A program made the translations under genes and the position numbers. Below, piece after piece: positions 1 through 8,894 of a stretch of 64,000 bases of DNA; position 1 is the stretch's first letter, and each line of letters starts with the position of its first letter. The notes under the pieces were generated by a model. That model saw only the letters and a program-made list of their open reading frames with translations, was not told the DNA's origin and ran no database searches. The stretch is taken from positions 62,001 through 126,000 of the forward strand of contig NZ_JACAOS010000016.1 in assembly GCF_013386165.1 (NCBI RefSeq), written 5' to 3'. The stretch comes from Pseudomonas gingeri. Its GTDB lineage: Bacteria > Pseudomonadota > Gammaproteobacteria > Pseudomonadales > Pseudomonadaceae.

Positions 1-945
1 CTTGGCGAGGCTGCCATGGTGGGCGGCCACGGCTTGTTTGCCCAGGCGCTCGCTCAAATGCCGGGCCAGACGTTCGGCCAGGCGCCGGGTGTTGACGAAA
101 ATCAGCGTGGTGCGATGCTGCCGGGCCAGTTCGGCCAGGCGTTCGTAGACCAGTTCCCAGACATCGTTGGCCATCACCGCCGTCAGCGGCACCGCTGGCA
201 CTTCAATGCCCAAATCGCGGGGGCGGGCGTGACCGATATCGATGATTTCGCAGGGGCGCCCGTTGCCCACCAGAAAGCGCGACACCGCGTCGATGGGCTT
301 TTGCGTGGCGGACAGGCCGATACGCAGCAGCGGCTCGCTACACAACGCCTGCAAACGCTCCAGGCTCAGGGCCAGGTGGCTGCCGCGCTTGCTGGCGGCG
401 ATGGCGTGGATCTCGTCGACGATCACTGTACGAACCGTGCCCAGCATGCGTCGGCCGGAATCGGAACCGAGCAGGACATAGAGCGATTCCGGCGTGGTCA
501 CCAGGATATGCGGCGCGGTCTTGCGCAGGCGAGTGCGTTCGTTCTGCGGGGTGTCACCGGTCCGCACCGCGCTGGTGATCGACAGCGGCGGCAGGCCCAG
601 GCGCTCGAGTTGCGCGGTGATGCCCGCCAGCGGATCCTGCAGGTTGATGCGGATATCGTTGGACAAGGCCTTGAGCGGTGAGACATAGACGATCAGGGTT
701 TCGTCTGCCAGCTCGCCGCCCTGGGCCAAACCCTGGTGAACCAGCTCGTCGATCACCGCGAGAAAGGCAGTCAGGGTCTTGCCGGAGCCGGTGGGCGCGG
801 CGATCAGCGTCGAGCGGCGCTGGCGGATCAGCGGCCAGGCACGGGCCTGGGCGCCGGTCACGTCCGGGAAAGTGTTGCGAAACCAGGCGCTGACGGCCGG
901 GTGGAAACCTGCCAGGGCGTCATGGGCCGATTCGGGAAGATTCAT
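1..945 (-). CDS. Lhr-type DEAD/DEAH-box helicase, N-terminal part (cut by window edge)
   Basis: Reading the minus strand from an ATG at 945 gives an uninterrupted frame of 315 codons running off the left edge, so only the N-terminus is present. It begins MNLPESAHDALAGF. Visible are a Walker A motif APTGSGKT (residues 50-57), a conserved YVSPLKAL segment, a TTPESLY motif and a DEIH box II near residue 176, followed by SKRGSHLALSLERL and GLSATQ (motif III). This set and the spacing are typical of Lhr-family superfamily 2 helicases, which act in nucleic-acid repair. The sequence gives no substrate. The + strand open frames here are shadows. Confidence 0.9.
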   Translation of the reverse strand, partial: MNLPESAHDALAGFHPAVSAWFRNTFPDVTGAQARAWPLIRQRRSTLIAAPTGSGKTLTAFLAVIDELVHQGLAQGGELADETLIVYVSPLKALSNDIRINLQDPLAGITAQLERLGLPPLSITSAVRTGDTPQNERTRLRKTAPHILVTTPESLYVLLGSDSGRRMLGTVRTVIVDEIHAIAASKRGSHLALSLERLQALCSEPLLRIGLSATQKPIDAVSRFLVGNGRPCEIIDIGHARPRDLGIEVPAVPLTAVMANDVWELVYERLAELARQHRTTLIFVNTRRLAERLARHLSERLGKQAVAAHHGSLAK

Positions 946-1126
946 GGGTTTATTTATGCGGTCGTGGGGCCCAAGTTGCAAGCCGATGGGCGCTTTCTGG
1001 CACTTTATCCGTGACGGTTGCGCGCAAAACCCGCAAAATGCAACGATTCTGGCTATTACCAGCGGCAAGGCCATAGGCTTTCCGCTAACCACCATCGTTC
1101 TGAACAGACCTGGGCCTGCTGACTCT

Positions 1127-2003
1127 ATGCGAATGCGCCTTATGTTACTGGGCGGCGGAAATGCCCTTGGGCAGGCGCTGATTCGCCTGGGTGCGGAGGA
1201 AGACATCGGTTTCCTCGCCCCCCGTCCGCCGCAAGACGGCTGGGACGCCGCGACCCTCACGCAACTGCTCGACGACACCCGTCCGGATGCGTTGATCAAC
1301 CTTGCCTTCTACTTCGACTGGTTCCAGGCGGAGACGGTCGGCGAAGCGCGCCTGGCCGACCAGGAACGTGCGGTCGAGCGGCTGGCCGAACTCTGCCAGC
1401 ACCACAACATTATTCTCCTGCAACCTTCCAGCTACCGGGTGTTCGACGGCTCGCGGGCCACGGCCTACAGCGAAAAGGACGAACCTGTGCCCCTGGGCCT
1501 GCGCGGCCAGGCGTTGTGGCGGATCGAGCAAAGTGTCCGCGCCACCTGCCCGCAACACGTATTGCTGCGCTTTGGCTGGTTGCTCGACGACAGTGCCGAC
1601 GGCGCCCTCGGACGTTTCCTGGCTCGGGCCGAAAAGCCTGATGAATTACTGATGGCCGATGACCGGCGTGGCAATCCGACGCCGGTGGACGACGCGGCCC
1701 GGGTGATCATTTCGGTGCTCAAACAACTCGATTGTGCTGCGCCGTTGTGGGGCACCTACCACTACGCCGGCCATGAGGCGACCACGCCGCTGGCCCTGGG
1801 CCAGGCGATTCTCAGCGAAGCCCGGCCGTTGCACCCGCTGGCCATCGAGGCGCCGACCGCCCAGGCCCACGCCGCGCGTCCGGATGCCGCGGAAGAGCCT
1901 CAGCACGCGGTGCTGGCCTGCAAGAAAATCCTCCACACCTTCGGGATCAAGCCGCGTGCCTGGCGGGCAGCGTTGCCGGCGTTATTGGACAGATTCTATC
2001 GTC

Positions 2004-2011
<8 letters not shown>
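1127..2011 (+). CDS. RmlD-like NAD(P)-dependent sugar-nucleotide reductase family protein
   Basis: The protein has 294 residues if it starts at the ATG at 1127 (MRMRLMLLGGGNALGQ); an ATG at 1133 is an alternative. The N-terminus carries a Rossmann-like LLGGGNALGQ loop, and the body resembles the RmlD substrate-binding/atypical SDR fold, with a tail of about 100 residues contacting the sugar part. It overlaps the next gene, an epimerase, by 8 bp (ATG inside its own stop region), so the two are probably cotranslated and act on the same nucleotide-sugar or isoprenoid-like substrate. The exact reaction cannot be read. The open frame extends upstream to 779, but that part overlaps the divergent helicase promoter and is not protein-like. 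Confidence 0.8.
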
Positions 2012-2933
<922 letters not shown>

Positions 2934-2951
2934 GGTCAATCATCGACAATG

Positions 2952-2980
2952 AAAAAGGCGCCTGATCGAGGCGCCTTTTT
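2952..2980. terminator. Bidirectional Rho-independent terminator
   Basis: AAAAAGGCGCC at 2952-2962 pairs with GGCGCCTTTTT at 2970-2980 across a 7-nt loop. The run of A on one side and T on the other lets it end transcription both from the epimerase operon (+) and from oprG (-), which converge here. Confidence 0.88.
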
Positions 2981-3007
2981 CATGGGGTGATGGAAAGCTG
3001 GTTTTGC

Positions 3008-3691
3008 TTAGAACTTGTAGCCGATACCGACCATGTAGACCCACGGATCGACCTTCACATCCACTTTGGTCTGGCCTACGCCCAGGGCGGTCGGGCCGTC
3101 GACGGTGGCGTTGGTGTCGAGGTCCACGTACCAGACCGAGGCGTTGAGCAGCATGTGATCGGTGAGCATGTAATCGAAGCCCAGTTGCCCCGCCAGGCCC
3201 ACCGAGTTCTGCAGCTTCAGGTTGCTGAAGCCTTCATCCTTGCGCTGGCTGGTCAGGTCTTCACCGAAGAACATCGTGTAGTTGATGCCAATACCGCCAT
3301 AAGGCTGAAACTTCGAGCTGGCATCCAGCGGGTAGTACTGCAGCGACAGGGTCGGCGGCAGTTGCTTGATATCTCCCAGTTTACCGTCCAGCGCCGGGCC
3401 GAGGCCCTTGACCGATACTTCGTGGTGGAACGGCGTGGCGGCCAGCAGCTCCAGGCCGATATGGTCGGTGAACATGTAGGCGAAGGCCAGGCCCAGCTGG
3501 GTGTCGCTGTCCACCGTGGCCTTGGTGCCGGAGATCTTCGCGCCATCGAGTTTCAGGTCGCTGCTGCTGTCGTTCGGCGAGATGGTCGCGGCACCGGCGC
3601 GGACGATCACATCACCGGCCTGGTAGGCCTGTGCAAAGGGGGCGGCGAGGGCGAGCGCAACGAGGGAGGCGCTGAGCAGGGACTTGTGCAT
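3008..3691 (-). CDS. oprG: OmpW-family outer-membrane channel OprG
   Basis: 227 residues starting at the ATG at 3691 (MHKSLLSASLVALALAAPFAQA), chosen because a GGAG ribosome site sits just upstream and a signal peptide with an AQA cleavage site follows. The mature part alternates like an eight-strand beta-barrel and ends with GIGYKF, with a terminal Phe as outer-membrane proteins need. Motifs LSLQYYP and QPYGGIGINYT are OmpW hallmarks. OmpW/OprG barrels pass small hydrophobic molecules or amino acids through the outer membrane, and OprG in P. aeruginosa responds to anaerobiosis and iron. Neighbours match the PAO1 oprG position (PA4067). A candidate ANR box lies 66 bp upstream. Confidence 0.93.
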   Translation of the reverse strand: MHKSLLSASLVALALAAPFAQAYQAGDVIVRAGAATISPNDSSSDLKLDGAKISGTKATVDSDTQLGLAFAYMFTDHIGLELLAATPFHHEVSVKGLGPALDGKLGDIKQLPPTLSLQYYPLDASSKFQPYGGIGINYTMFFGEDLTSQRKDEGFSNLKLQNSVGLAGQLGFDYMLTDHMLLNASVWYVDLDTNATVDGPTALGVGQTKVDVKVDPWVYMVGIGYKF

Positions 3692-3756
3692 GGGGGGCTC
3701 CAAAGGACGTTTTGAATTCACTGTGTCCAATGGTAAAGAGCCATCCGAGGCGGTTC

Positions 3757-3770
3757 TTGACTCAGCTCAA
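3757..3770 (-). promoter_or_regulatory. Candidate ANR/FNR box of oprG
   Basis: On the minus strand TTGAGCTGAGTCAA has the TTGA-N6-TCAA core of the FNR/ANR consensus TTGAT-N4-ATCAA, with two inner mismatches. A TACCAT -10-like hexamer follows 21 nt downstream (minus sense), close to the spacing of a class II FNR promoter. The oprG start lies 66 bp from the box. Confidence 0.5.
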
Positions 3771-3824
3771 TGGAAAGGCCAATGGCGGGAGATGGCGGGA
3801 ACTTTTGTGGCGCGCCTGTCGGCG

Positions 3825-3917
3825 CTATCGCGAGCAAGCTTGCTCCTACAGGACCAGAGCCGATCATACGATATTGGTTCGACGCCAATCCTGTAGGAGC
3901 AAGCTTGCTCGCGATGA
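3825..3917. repeat. REP inverted pair
   Basis: Two REP units in opposite orientation: CTATCGCGAGCAAGCTTGCT.. from 3825 and CTGTAGGAGCAAGCTTGCTC.. from 3891, separated by about 38 bp. Pairing gives a long hairpin between the divergently spaced oprG promoter and the end of the zinc operon. This is the GCAAGCTTGC subtype; other pairs in the window use GCCGGCTTGC or GCGAGCTTGC cores. Confidence 0.85.
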
Positions 3918-3948
3918 CGTCCTTGAAAACACCCATGAACCCCTGGTC

Positions 3949-4482
3949 TTACTCGGGCAACTCGTACACGTAGATCTTCTGCGCCTCCATGCTGTACCCC
4001 GCATCCGCCAGGTCGCTGGTGCTCGGCTTGACCTGCATGTCGCCCTCGATCCAATACGGCTGGTACAACTCGTCGACCTTGACCCCCAGCTCACTGGTGA
4101 CATGCACGATCTGATTCGACGGCGGCGGTGGGACATGGATGCAGGCGCCGAAATACGGCACCAGCAGAAACTCCGTGGTCCGTCCCTCTTCACTGACTTC
4201 CAGCGGCACGATGTACCCCGGCAGGCGCACATGCTGGCCGTTCAGCGCCGTGACCACCGGCGCATCGGGCAACGATTGCTTGGCCGCCGGCGCAGCTTCA
4301 ATGTCCATGGTGCCGATTTTCGACAGGTCATGCAGCGGCGTCATCTGCGGAATTTCCGGCGGCGCATCGGGCGGAATCATGTCCTGCCAGGCCAGTTCCT
4401 TCGGCTTGTCATCGGCCCACAGCGGCGTGGCCGTCATCACGGACAGCACCAGCAGCACGCCAGCCAGGACATTCTTCTTCAT
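3949..4482 (-). CDS. DUF3299 periplasmic protein of the zinc operon
   Basis: 177 residues from the ATG at 4482 (MKKNVLAGVLLVLSVMTATPLWA, a signal peptide). The mature protein carries the DUF3299 signature: LPGYIVPLE, a FLLVPYFGACIHVPPPPSNQIVHV block with one Cys and one His, and a C-terminal KIYVYEL. It starts 8 bp after the upstream permease gene and is the last gene of a four-gene minus-strand operon matching PA4063-PA4066, which is known to be repressed by Zur. It probably works with the neighbouring ABC transporter in zinc handling outside the inner membrane; the Cys/His block could bind metal. The molecular role is unknown. Confidence 0.85.
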   Translation of the reverse strand: MKKNVLAGVLLVLSVMTATPLWADDKPKELAWQDMIPPDAPPEIPQMTPLHDLSKIGTMDIEAAPAAKQSLPDAPVVTALNGQHVRLPGYIVPLEVSEEGRTTEFLLVPYFGACIHVPPPPSNQIVHVTSELGVKVDELYQPYWIEGDMQVKPSTSDLADAGYSMEAQKIYVYELPE

Positions 4483-4490
4483 CGCAACAC

Positions 4491-5756
4491 TCACAAACGG
4501 ATGGACAGGCCATCGGCCAGGGATTGTCGATAGGCGCGCCACGCCGGCACGCTGCCCATCAACAGGGCAGCGACAAGGATACCGCCGAGCAGCGTCCATT
4601 CATATTCGCTCGGCCAGGCCAGCGGCAGAAACAGCCCGTAGTTCGACTGCACATAACCTTGGGCCAGGGCGATGCAGAGGTACAACAGACCGACCCCGGC
4701 GACCACCCCGGACAGCGCCAGGGCAAAGGCTTCCAGGATCAGCAGGCTGGCGATATGCCAAGGTCGCGCACCGACCGAACGCAGGATCGCCATCTCCCGG
4801 CGGCGTTCGTTGAGGCTGGTGAGGATGGCCGTGAGCATGCCGATCAAACCGGTCAGCACCACGAACAGCGACACCACGAACAGCGCTTTTTCCGCTGTGC
4901 CCATCAGGCTCCAGAGTTCCTGCAAGGCCACGCCCGGCAGGATCGCCAGCATCGGCTCGCCACGGAATTCGTTGATCTCCCGTTGCAGGGCGAAGGTCGA
5001 GACCTTGTTGTTCAGACCGAGCATAAAGGCGGTGATGGCTTGCGGCGTCAGGTCCATATTGCGGGCCTGGTCGGCGCTGATGCGCCCCGCGCCATGGGCC
5101 GGCACGCCGTTGTGCCAGTCGATGTGGATCGCCTCCATGCCGCCGAGGCTGATATGCAACGTGCGGTCCACCGGGGTGCCGGTACGCTTGAGGATACCGA
5201 CCACGGTGAAGGGCTTGTCGTCATGCTTGACCAGGCTGATGGCGGCCACACCGTGGGCCAGCACCAGCTTGTCGCCGAGCTTGTAGTGCAGCGCGTCCGC
5301 GACCTCGGCGCCGAGTACCACCTCGAACGGATCGGTGGCGAAAGGGCGACCTTCGGCCAGTTCCAGGTTCTGCTGGTGACCGTACTGGTAATGCTCGAAA
5401 TAGGCTTCGCTGGTCCCCAGTACGCGGTAGCCGCGATGGGAGTCGCCGAGGGACATCGGGATCGCCCACTTCACTTTCGGGTTGCTGGCGAAGTGCTCGA
5501 AGCTGTCCCAACGAATGTTGTTGGTGGCATTGCCGATGCGAAATACCGAGTACAGCAGCAGGTTCACCGAGCCGGAGCGGGCGCCGACGATCAGGTCGGT
5601 ACCGCTGATGGTGCTGGCGAAGCTGGCGCGGGCTTCGGTGCGCACGCGCTCCACGGCCAGCAGCAGGCAGACCGACAGGGCGATGGCGAAGGCCGTGAGC
5701 AGGGCGGTGAAGCGGCGGTTGGCCAGGCTGGCCAGGGCCAGACGAAACAGATACAT
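4491..5756 (-). CDS. ABC transporter permease, MacB/FtsX type, zinc operon
   Basis: 421 residues. One N-terminal membrane helix (ALLTAFAIALSVCLLLAV) is followed by a periplasmic domain of about 240 residues, then three C-terminal helices (KALFVVSLFVVLTGLIGMLTAIL, an IASLLILEAFALALSGVVAGVGLL pair, and LLGGILVAALLMGSVPA). The cytoplasmic loop contains RRREMAILRSVGARPWHI, the FtsX-family coupling motif. This MacB-like topology belongs to mechanotransmission ABC systems rather than channel-type importers. Its start lies 1 bp after the ATPase gene, and the DUF3299 gene follows. Context suggests zinc-limited expression and a role in moving or releasing a zinc-binding protein or metallophore. Confidence 0.9.
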   Translation of the reverse strand: MYLFRLALASLANRRFTALLTAFAIALSVCLLLAVERVRTEARASFASTISGTDLIVGARSGSVNLLLYSVFRIGNATNNIRWDSFEHFASNPKVKWAIPMSLGDSHRGYRVLGTSEAYFEHYQYGHQQNLELAEGRPFATDPFEVVLGAEVADALHYKLGDKLVLAHGVAAISLVKHDDKPFTVVGILKRTGTPVDRTLHISLGGMEAIHIDWHNGVPAHGAGRISADQARNMDLTPQAITAFMLGLNNKVSTFALQREINEFRGEPMLAILPGVALQELWSLMGTAEKALFVVSLFVVLTGLIGMLTAILTSLNERRREMAILRSVGARPWHIASLLILEAFALALSGVVAGVGLLYLCIALAQGYVQSNYGLFLPLAWPSEYEWTLLGGILVAALLMGSVPAWRAYRQSLADGLSIRL

Positions 5757-5757
5757 C

Positions 5758-6468
5758 TCAGACCTCCGCGGGCGTGGCCGCGCGATTCAATTCGGACAGC
5801 GACAGGTGACGGTCGAACAGCGGTGCCAGGCTCTGGTCATGGCTGACGAACAGCAAGCTCGAGCCGGCCTCGCGGCATTCGGCGAACAGCAGCCGGATAA
5901 AGGCTTCGCGGGCATCGTAGTCCAGCGCCGAGGTCGGCTCGTCGGCGATCACCAGCTCCGGCTGGCCGATCAGCGCGCGGGCGGCGGCGACCCGTTGTTG
6001 CTGGCCGATGGACAGCGAATCGGCGCGGCGTTCGAGCAGGGCCGGATCGCTCAGGCCGAGGTGCGCGAGCAGGGTCGCGGCGGCTTTGTCGGCGCTGCCG
6101 TGGCGCTGGATCGCGCGACTGGCGCGCAGCTTGGAAAAGTGGCACGGCAGTTCGACGTTTTCGCGCACCGAGAGAAACGGCAGCAGGTTGAATTGCTGGA
6201 AAATATAGCCGGTGTGGTCGACGCGAAAACGGTCGCGGGCACCGGCGCCCAGTTCGGTGAGTTCCTGGCCGAGCAGGCGAATGCTGCCGCGGCTGGGTTT
6301 CTGCACGCCGCCCAGCAGGCCCAGCAGGGTGGTCTTGCCGCTGCCGCTGGGGCCTTTGAGAAACAGTGTTTCGCCCGGTTCCAGGCGGAACGCCGGGATG
6401 TCCAGCAACTGCGGATGCCCGGGCCAGTTGAAGCCCAGGTCGGACAGTTCGATAAGTGCTTGGGTCAT
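5758..6468 (-). CDS. ABC transporter ATP-binding protein, LolD/MacB type, zinc operon
   Basis: 236 residues with Walker A GPSGSGKTT (39-47), Q-loop FQQFNLLPFLSV, an ABC signature SLSIGQQQRVAAAR (Ile replaces one signature Gly), Walker B LVIADEPTSALD and an H-loop SHDQ. It resembles LolD/MacB ATPases and pairs with the MacB-like permease encoded immediately downstream (1-bp gap). The changed signature residue is a visible oddity, but the rest of the active site is intact. The ZrgA-like gene lies upstream across a REP doublet and presumably shares the Zur-controlled promoter. Confidence 0.92.
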   Translation of the reverse strand: MTQALIELSDLGFNWPGHPQLLDIPAFRLEPGETLFLKGPSGSGKTTLLGLLGGVQKPSRGSIRLLGQELTELGAGARDRFRVDHTGYIFQQFNLLPFLSVRENVELPCHFSKLRASRAIQRHGSADKAAATLLAHLGLSDPALLERRADSLSIGQQQRVAAARALIGQPELVIADEPTSALDYDAREAFIRLLFAECREAGSSLLFVSHDQSLAPLFDRHLSLSELNRAATPAEV

Positions 6469-6497
6469 AAAGGCCGATTCACAGGTGGAGTGCCTTT

Positions 6498-6583
6498 GTA
6501 GGAGCCGGCTTGCTGGCGATTCAGGCGCCGCGGTGTTTCAGGTCGACCGCGTTATCGTTCATCGCCAGCAAGCTGGCTCCTAC
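6498..6583. repeat. 86-bp REP doublet (23 + 40 + 23)
   Basis: GTAGGAGCCGGCTTGCTGGC.. at 6498-6520 and its near-perfect reverse complement at 6561-6583 flank a 40-bp spacer. The spacer ends CGACCGCGTTATCGTTC, like the doublets at 7740 and 8795, so the three are one mobile unit type. It sits inside the zinc operon between zrgA and the ATPase gene. Confidence 0.9.
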
Positions 6584-6600
6584 AAGGGGATTAAGGTGTA

Positions 6601-7218
6601 TCAGTACTTCAGGGTGGCAGCCTCTGGCGTGAGGTCAACCCCTTGTTGACCACTGCCGGAAATCAACTGCACCTGGATCTTGTGGGTGGCCGGGAAAGTC
6701 TTGAACACCTGGCCCAGGTCCAGGGTCTTCAGCGCGGCCGGAGTGGTGCAGGTGAACTGGTAGTGAGCGTGGATCTCGCTGTGGTCGTGATGGTGCTCGG
6801 CACCGGCGACCGGTGTGGTCCCGGCGGCTTCGGGAGCGTGATCGTCGTCATCATCGTCATCGGCATCGACGTCTTCAGGTGCCGGATCGCCGAACAGCGG
6901 GCTCTCCAGTTCCTGGTCGGCCACCACGCAGCCGGCGGCTTTCGGCAGGTTGAACAGATCCAGCGGTTTCTCCAGCAACGCGTGTACGGCGGCAACCTTG
7001 GCCTTGTCGGCATCGCTGGTGGCGAGGTGTTCGAAGCCCACCAGGTTCATCGCTGGGCTTTGCAGTTCCAGTTCCAGGGTCTGGCCGTCCAGCGCGGCGT
7101 TCAGCCGGCCAACGCCGTGCTCGTGGGCGCCAAGGCTGCCATGTTCGTGGGCTTCATGGGCCTGGGCGGCAACCAGCGGGAGCAGGGCAAAAGGCAGGGC
7201 GAGCAGCAGGTGGCGCAT
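6601..7218 (-). CDS. zrgA: ZrgA-family (DUF2796) zinc-binding periplasmic protein
   Basis: 205 residues: signal peptide MRHLLLALPFALLPLVAAQA, then two histidine-rich stretches (HEAHEHGSLGAHEHG right after cleavage and GAEHHHDHSEIHAHY near residue 140) and an acidic run of seven Asp around residue 120, all suited to metal capture. A CVVAD cysteine and FTCTTP cysteine may form a disulfide. It is first in the operon zrgA-ATPase-permease-DUF3299, which in P. aeruginosa (PA4063-PA4066) is induced on zinc starvation. A Zur-box-like dyad lies 33 bp upstream. Function inferred: zinc scavenging in the periplasm for uptake. Confidence 0.9.
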   Translation of the reverse strand: MRHLLLALPFALLPLVAAQAHEAHEHGSLGAHEHGVGRLNAALDGQTLELELQSPAMNLVGFEHLATSDADKAKVAAVHALLEKPLDLFNLPKAAGCVVADQELESPLFGDPAPEDVDADDDDDDDHAPEAAGTTPVAGAEHHHDHSEIHAHYQFTCTTPAALKTLDLGQVFKTFPATHKIQVQLISGSGQQGVDLTPEAATLKY

Positions 7219-7250
7219 GGCGTTTCTCCAGGAACGACGACAAAGGTGTT

Positions 7251-7275
7251 TTGTTATGTGATCTTATAACAATTT
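7251..7275 (-). promoter_or_regulatory. Candidate Zur operator
   Basis: Centred on 7264, ATGTGATC-T-TATAACAA fits the gamma-proteobacterial Zur consensus ATGTTATA-N-TATAACAT with a strong right half and a weaker left half; an overlapping outer dyad TTGTTAT..ATAACAA spans 7251-7272. It lies 33 bp upstream of the zrgA start and also faces the divergent gene at 7354. Confidence 0.6.
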
Positions 7276-7353
7276 ATGTCTTGTTCGGCCACTGACTTGG
7301 CGTCTTGGATGACGCGTGGGAGCATGGGCGCTTGCTATTGCGAGGTGAGCGTT

Positions 7354-7704
7354 ATGGTGCGAATTCGAGGCACTATCGGCCAATGGCCGGTGGATCTGAC
7401 AGTAGAGCTGGATGAGGCCGATTGGGCGCGATTGGGCGCGCAGTTGCCAGTGCCGACGTCGGTGGACACAGGGGCTGCGGTGGCGGCCCGGCCGGTGAGC
7501 CAGGACGAAGCGTTGTGGCAGACCGCGAAGGACCTGGTGCGCCAGGCCGGGCAGATCGACGGGCCGCAGTTGCTGGGACAATTGGAAGGGTTGGCGGGGA
7601 GTACGGCGGCGGCCAAGCGCCTGCTGGTGCGCTTGCGCCATAGCAGCGAGATCAAGGTGGTGAGCGGGGCGGATTCGCCGCTCTACAGCTGGGTCGAGGC
7701 CTGA
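7354..7704 (+). CDS. Conserved hypothetical protein (PA4062-like position)
   Basis: 116 residues from the ATG at 7354 (MVRIRGTIGQWPVDLTVEL), preferred over an in-frame ATG at 7276 because GAGGTG lies just upstream and the 7276 start would overlap the zinc promoter. There is no signal peptide or membrane helix. The middle is helical, and the C-terminus KEIKVV-like (RHSSEIKVVSGADSPLYSWVEA) resembles a small winged-helix end. No family function is recognised. It diverges from the zinc operon, so the Zur-like site may influence it too. Confidence 0.7.
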   Translation: MVRIRGTIGQWPVDLTVELDEADWARLGAQLPVPTSVDTGAAVAARPVSQDEALWQTAKDLVRQAGQIDGPQLLGQLEGLAGSTAAAKRLLVRLRHSSEIKVVSGADSPLYSWVEA

Positions 7705-7739
7705 GAGCGGAATGTCGATCTCCTGCACGACGTACTCCT

Positions 7740-7825
7740 GTAGGAGCCGGCTTGCTGGCGATGCAGGCGACGCGGTGCAGCAGACAGACCGCGTTATCGT
7801 TCATCGCCAGCAAGCCGGCTCCTAC
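7740..7825. repeat. 86-bp REP doublet, downstream side of cnoX
   Basis: Arms at 7740-7762 and 7803-7825 are perfect reverse complements, with a 40-bp spacer at 7763-7802. The spacer matches that of the doublet at 8795-8880 in inverted orientation at 38 of 40 positions by eye, so cnoX is bracketed by inverted copies of one unit. Confidence 0.92.
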
Positions 7826-7833
7826 AAGTTGCG

Positions 7834-8706
7834 TCAGTACAGCGCCGCAAACAACCGACGGCGGTAGGTGGTCACCAGCGGGTGGTCATTGCCCAGCAGG
7901 TCGAATACCTGCAGCAAGGTCTTGTGCGGCAGGCCTTCGCTGTAACTGCGGTTACGGATGAACAGCTTGAGCAAACCGTCCAGTGCGGCTTCGTATTGCT
8001 GACGCGACAGCTGCTGCACCGCCAACTGATAGACCGCCTCATCGTCCTGCGGGTTCTGCGCCAGGCGCGCCTTCAAATCAGCGACCTCCGGCAGGTCAGC
8101 CGCCTGACGCAAGAAGGTTAACTGCGCCTTGGCACCCGCCAGCGCGGCCTTGTGCTCGTCGCTTTTCACCGCGTCCAACACGGCCTGGGCTTCGCCCAAC
8201 TCGCCGCGTTCAGCCAGGCACCGGCCATAAAGAATCAGCGCCTTGGCATTGCTGTTGTCTTCACCCAGCAGCACCTTGAGCAGCGCCTCGGCATCACCCA
8301 TTCGACCTTCGGCAAACAGCGCCTCGGCCTGCTCAAGAGGATCGGCGACCGCCGGCGGTGGCATCTGCACATGGGGTTCGAGCATCGTGCGCACCGCCGA
8401 TTCCGGCTGGGCGCCGGCGAAACCGTCGACGGGCTGACCGTCCTTGAACAGCACCACGGTCGGCAGGCTGCGAATGCCGAAACGGGCGACGATATCCTGC
8501 TCCGCATCGCAGTCGACCTTGGCCAGCAACAGTTCACCCTGATAGCTCTCGGCGATCTGTTGCAGCATCGGCATCAACGCCTTGCAGGGCGCGCACCACT
8601 CGGCCCAGAAATCCACCAGCACCGGCTTGTGGAACGAGTTCTCGATCACCGACTGGTCGAAGTCAGCGGTGGTGGCGTCGAAAATGTAGGGGATGGGCTG
8701 AGTCAT
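7834..8706 (-). CDS. cnoX: CnoX/YbbN-type thioredoxin-TPR co-chaperone
   Basis: 290 residues from the ATG at 8706 (MTQPIPYIFDATTADFDQSV), with GAGA upstream. An N-terminal thioredoxin domain carries a complete redox motif WCAPC (Cys38, Cys41) and the cis-Pro loop SLPTVV. From about residue 125 a helical tetratricopeptide-like region follows (LFAEGRMGDAEALLK, YGRCLAERGELGEAQ). This architecture is YbbN/CnoX, a hypochlorite-responsive holdase that hands clients to GroEL/DnaK. E. coli CnoX lacks the first Cys, whereas this protein keeps both and could also act as an oxidoreductase. It is monocistronic, with REP doublets on both sides. Confidence 0.92.
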   Translation of the reverse strand: MTQPIPYIFDATTADFDQSVIENSFHKPVLVDFWAEWCAPCKALMPMLQQIAESYQGELLLAKVDCDAEQDIVARFGIRSLPTVVLFKDGQPVDGFAGAQPESAVRTMLEPHVQMPPPAVADPLEQAEALFAEGRMGDAEALLKVLLGEDNSNAKALILYGRCLAERGELGEAQAVLDAVKSDEHKAALAGAKAQLTFLRQAADLPEVADLKARLAQNPQDDEAVYQLAVQQLSRQQYEAALDGLLKLFIRNRSYSEGLPHKTLLQVFDLLGNDHPLVTTYRRRLFAALY

Positions 8707-8794
8707 CGGAATCTCGGAAAACGGGTAATGGGGCAACTATAAGGCCTGGGCGGGTTGACCGGAAGCACGAGCAACCGGTGAGCACCACCGACCT

Positions 8795-8880
8795 GTAGGA
8801 GCCGGCTTGCTGGCGATGAACGATAACGTGGTCTGTCTGCTGCACCCCGTCGCCTGCATCGCCAGCAAGCCGGCTCCTAC
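8795..8880. repeat. 86-bp REP doublet, upstream side of cnoX
   Basis: Arms 8795-8817 and 8858-8880 are perfect reverse complements. The 40-bp spacer (8818-8857) is the reverse complement of the spacer at 7763-7802 with two differences. Confidence 0.92.
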
Positions 8881-8894
8881 AGGTCGGGATGGGG

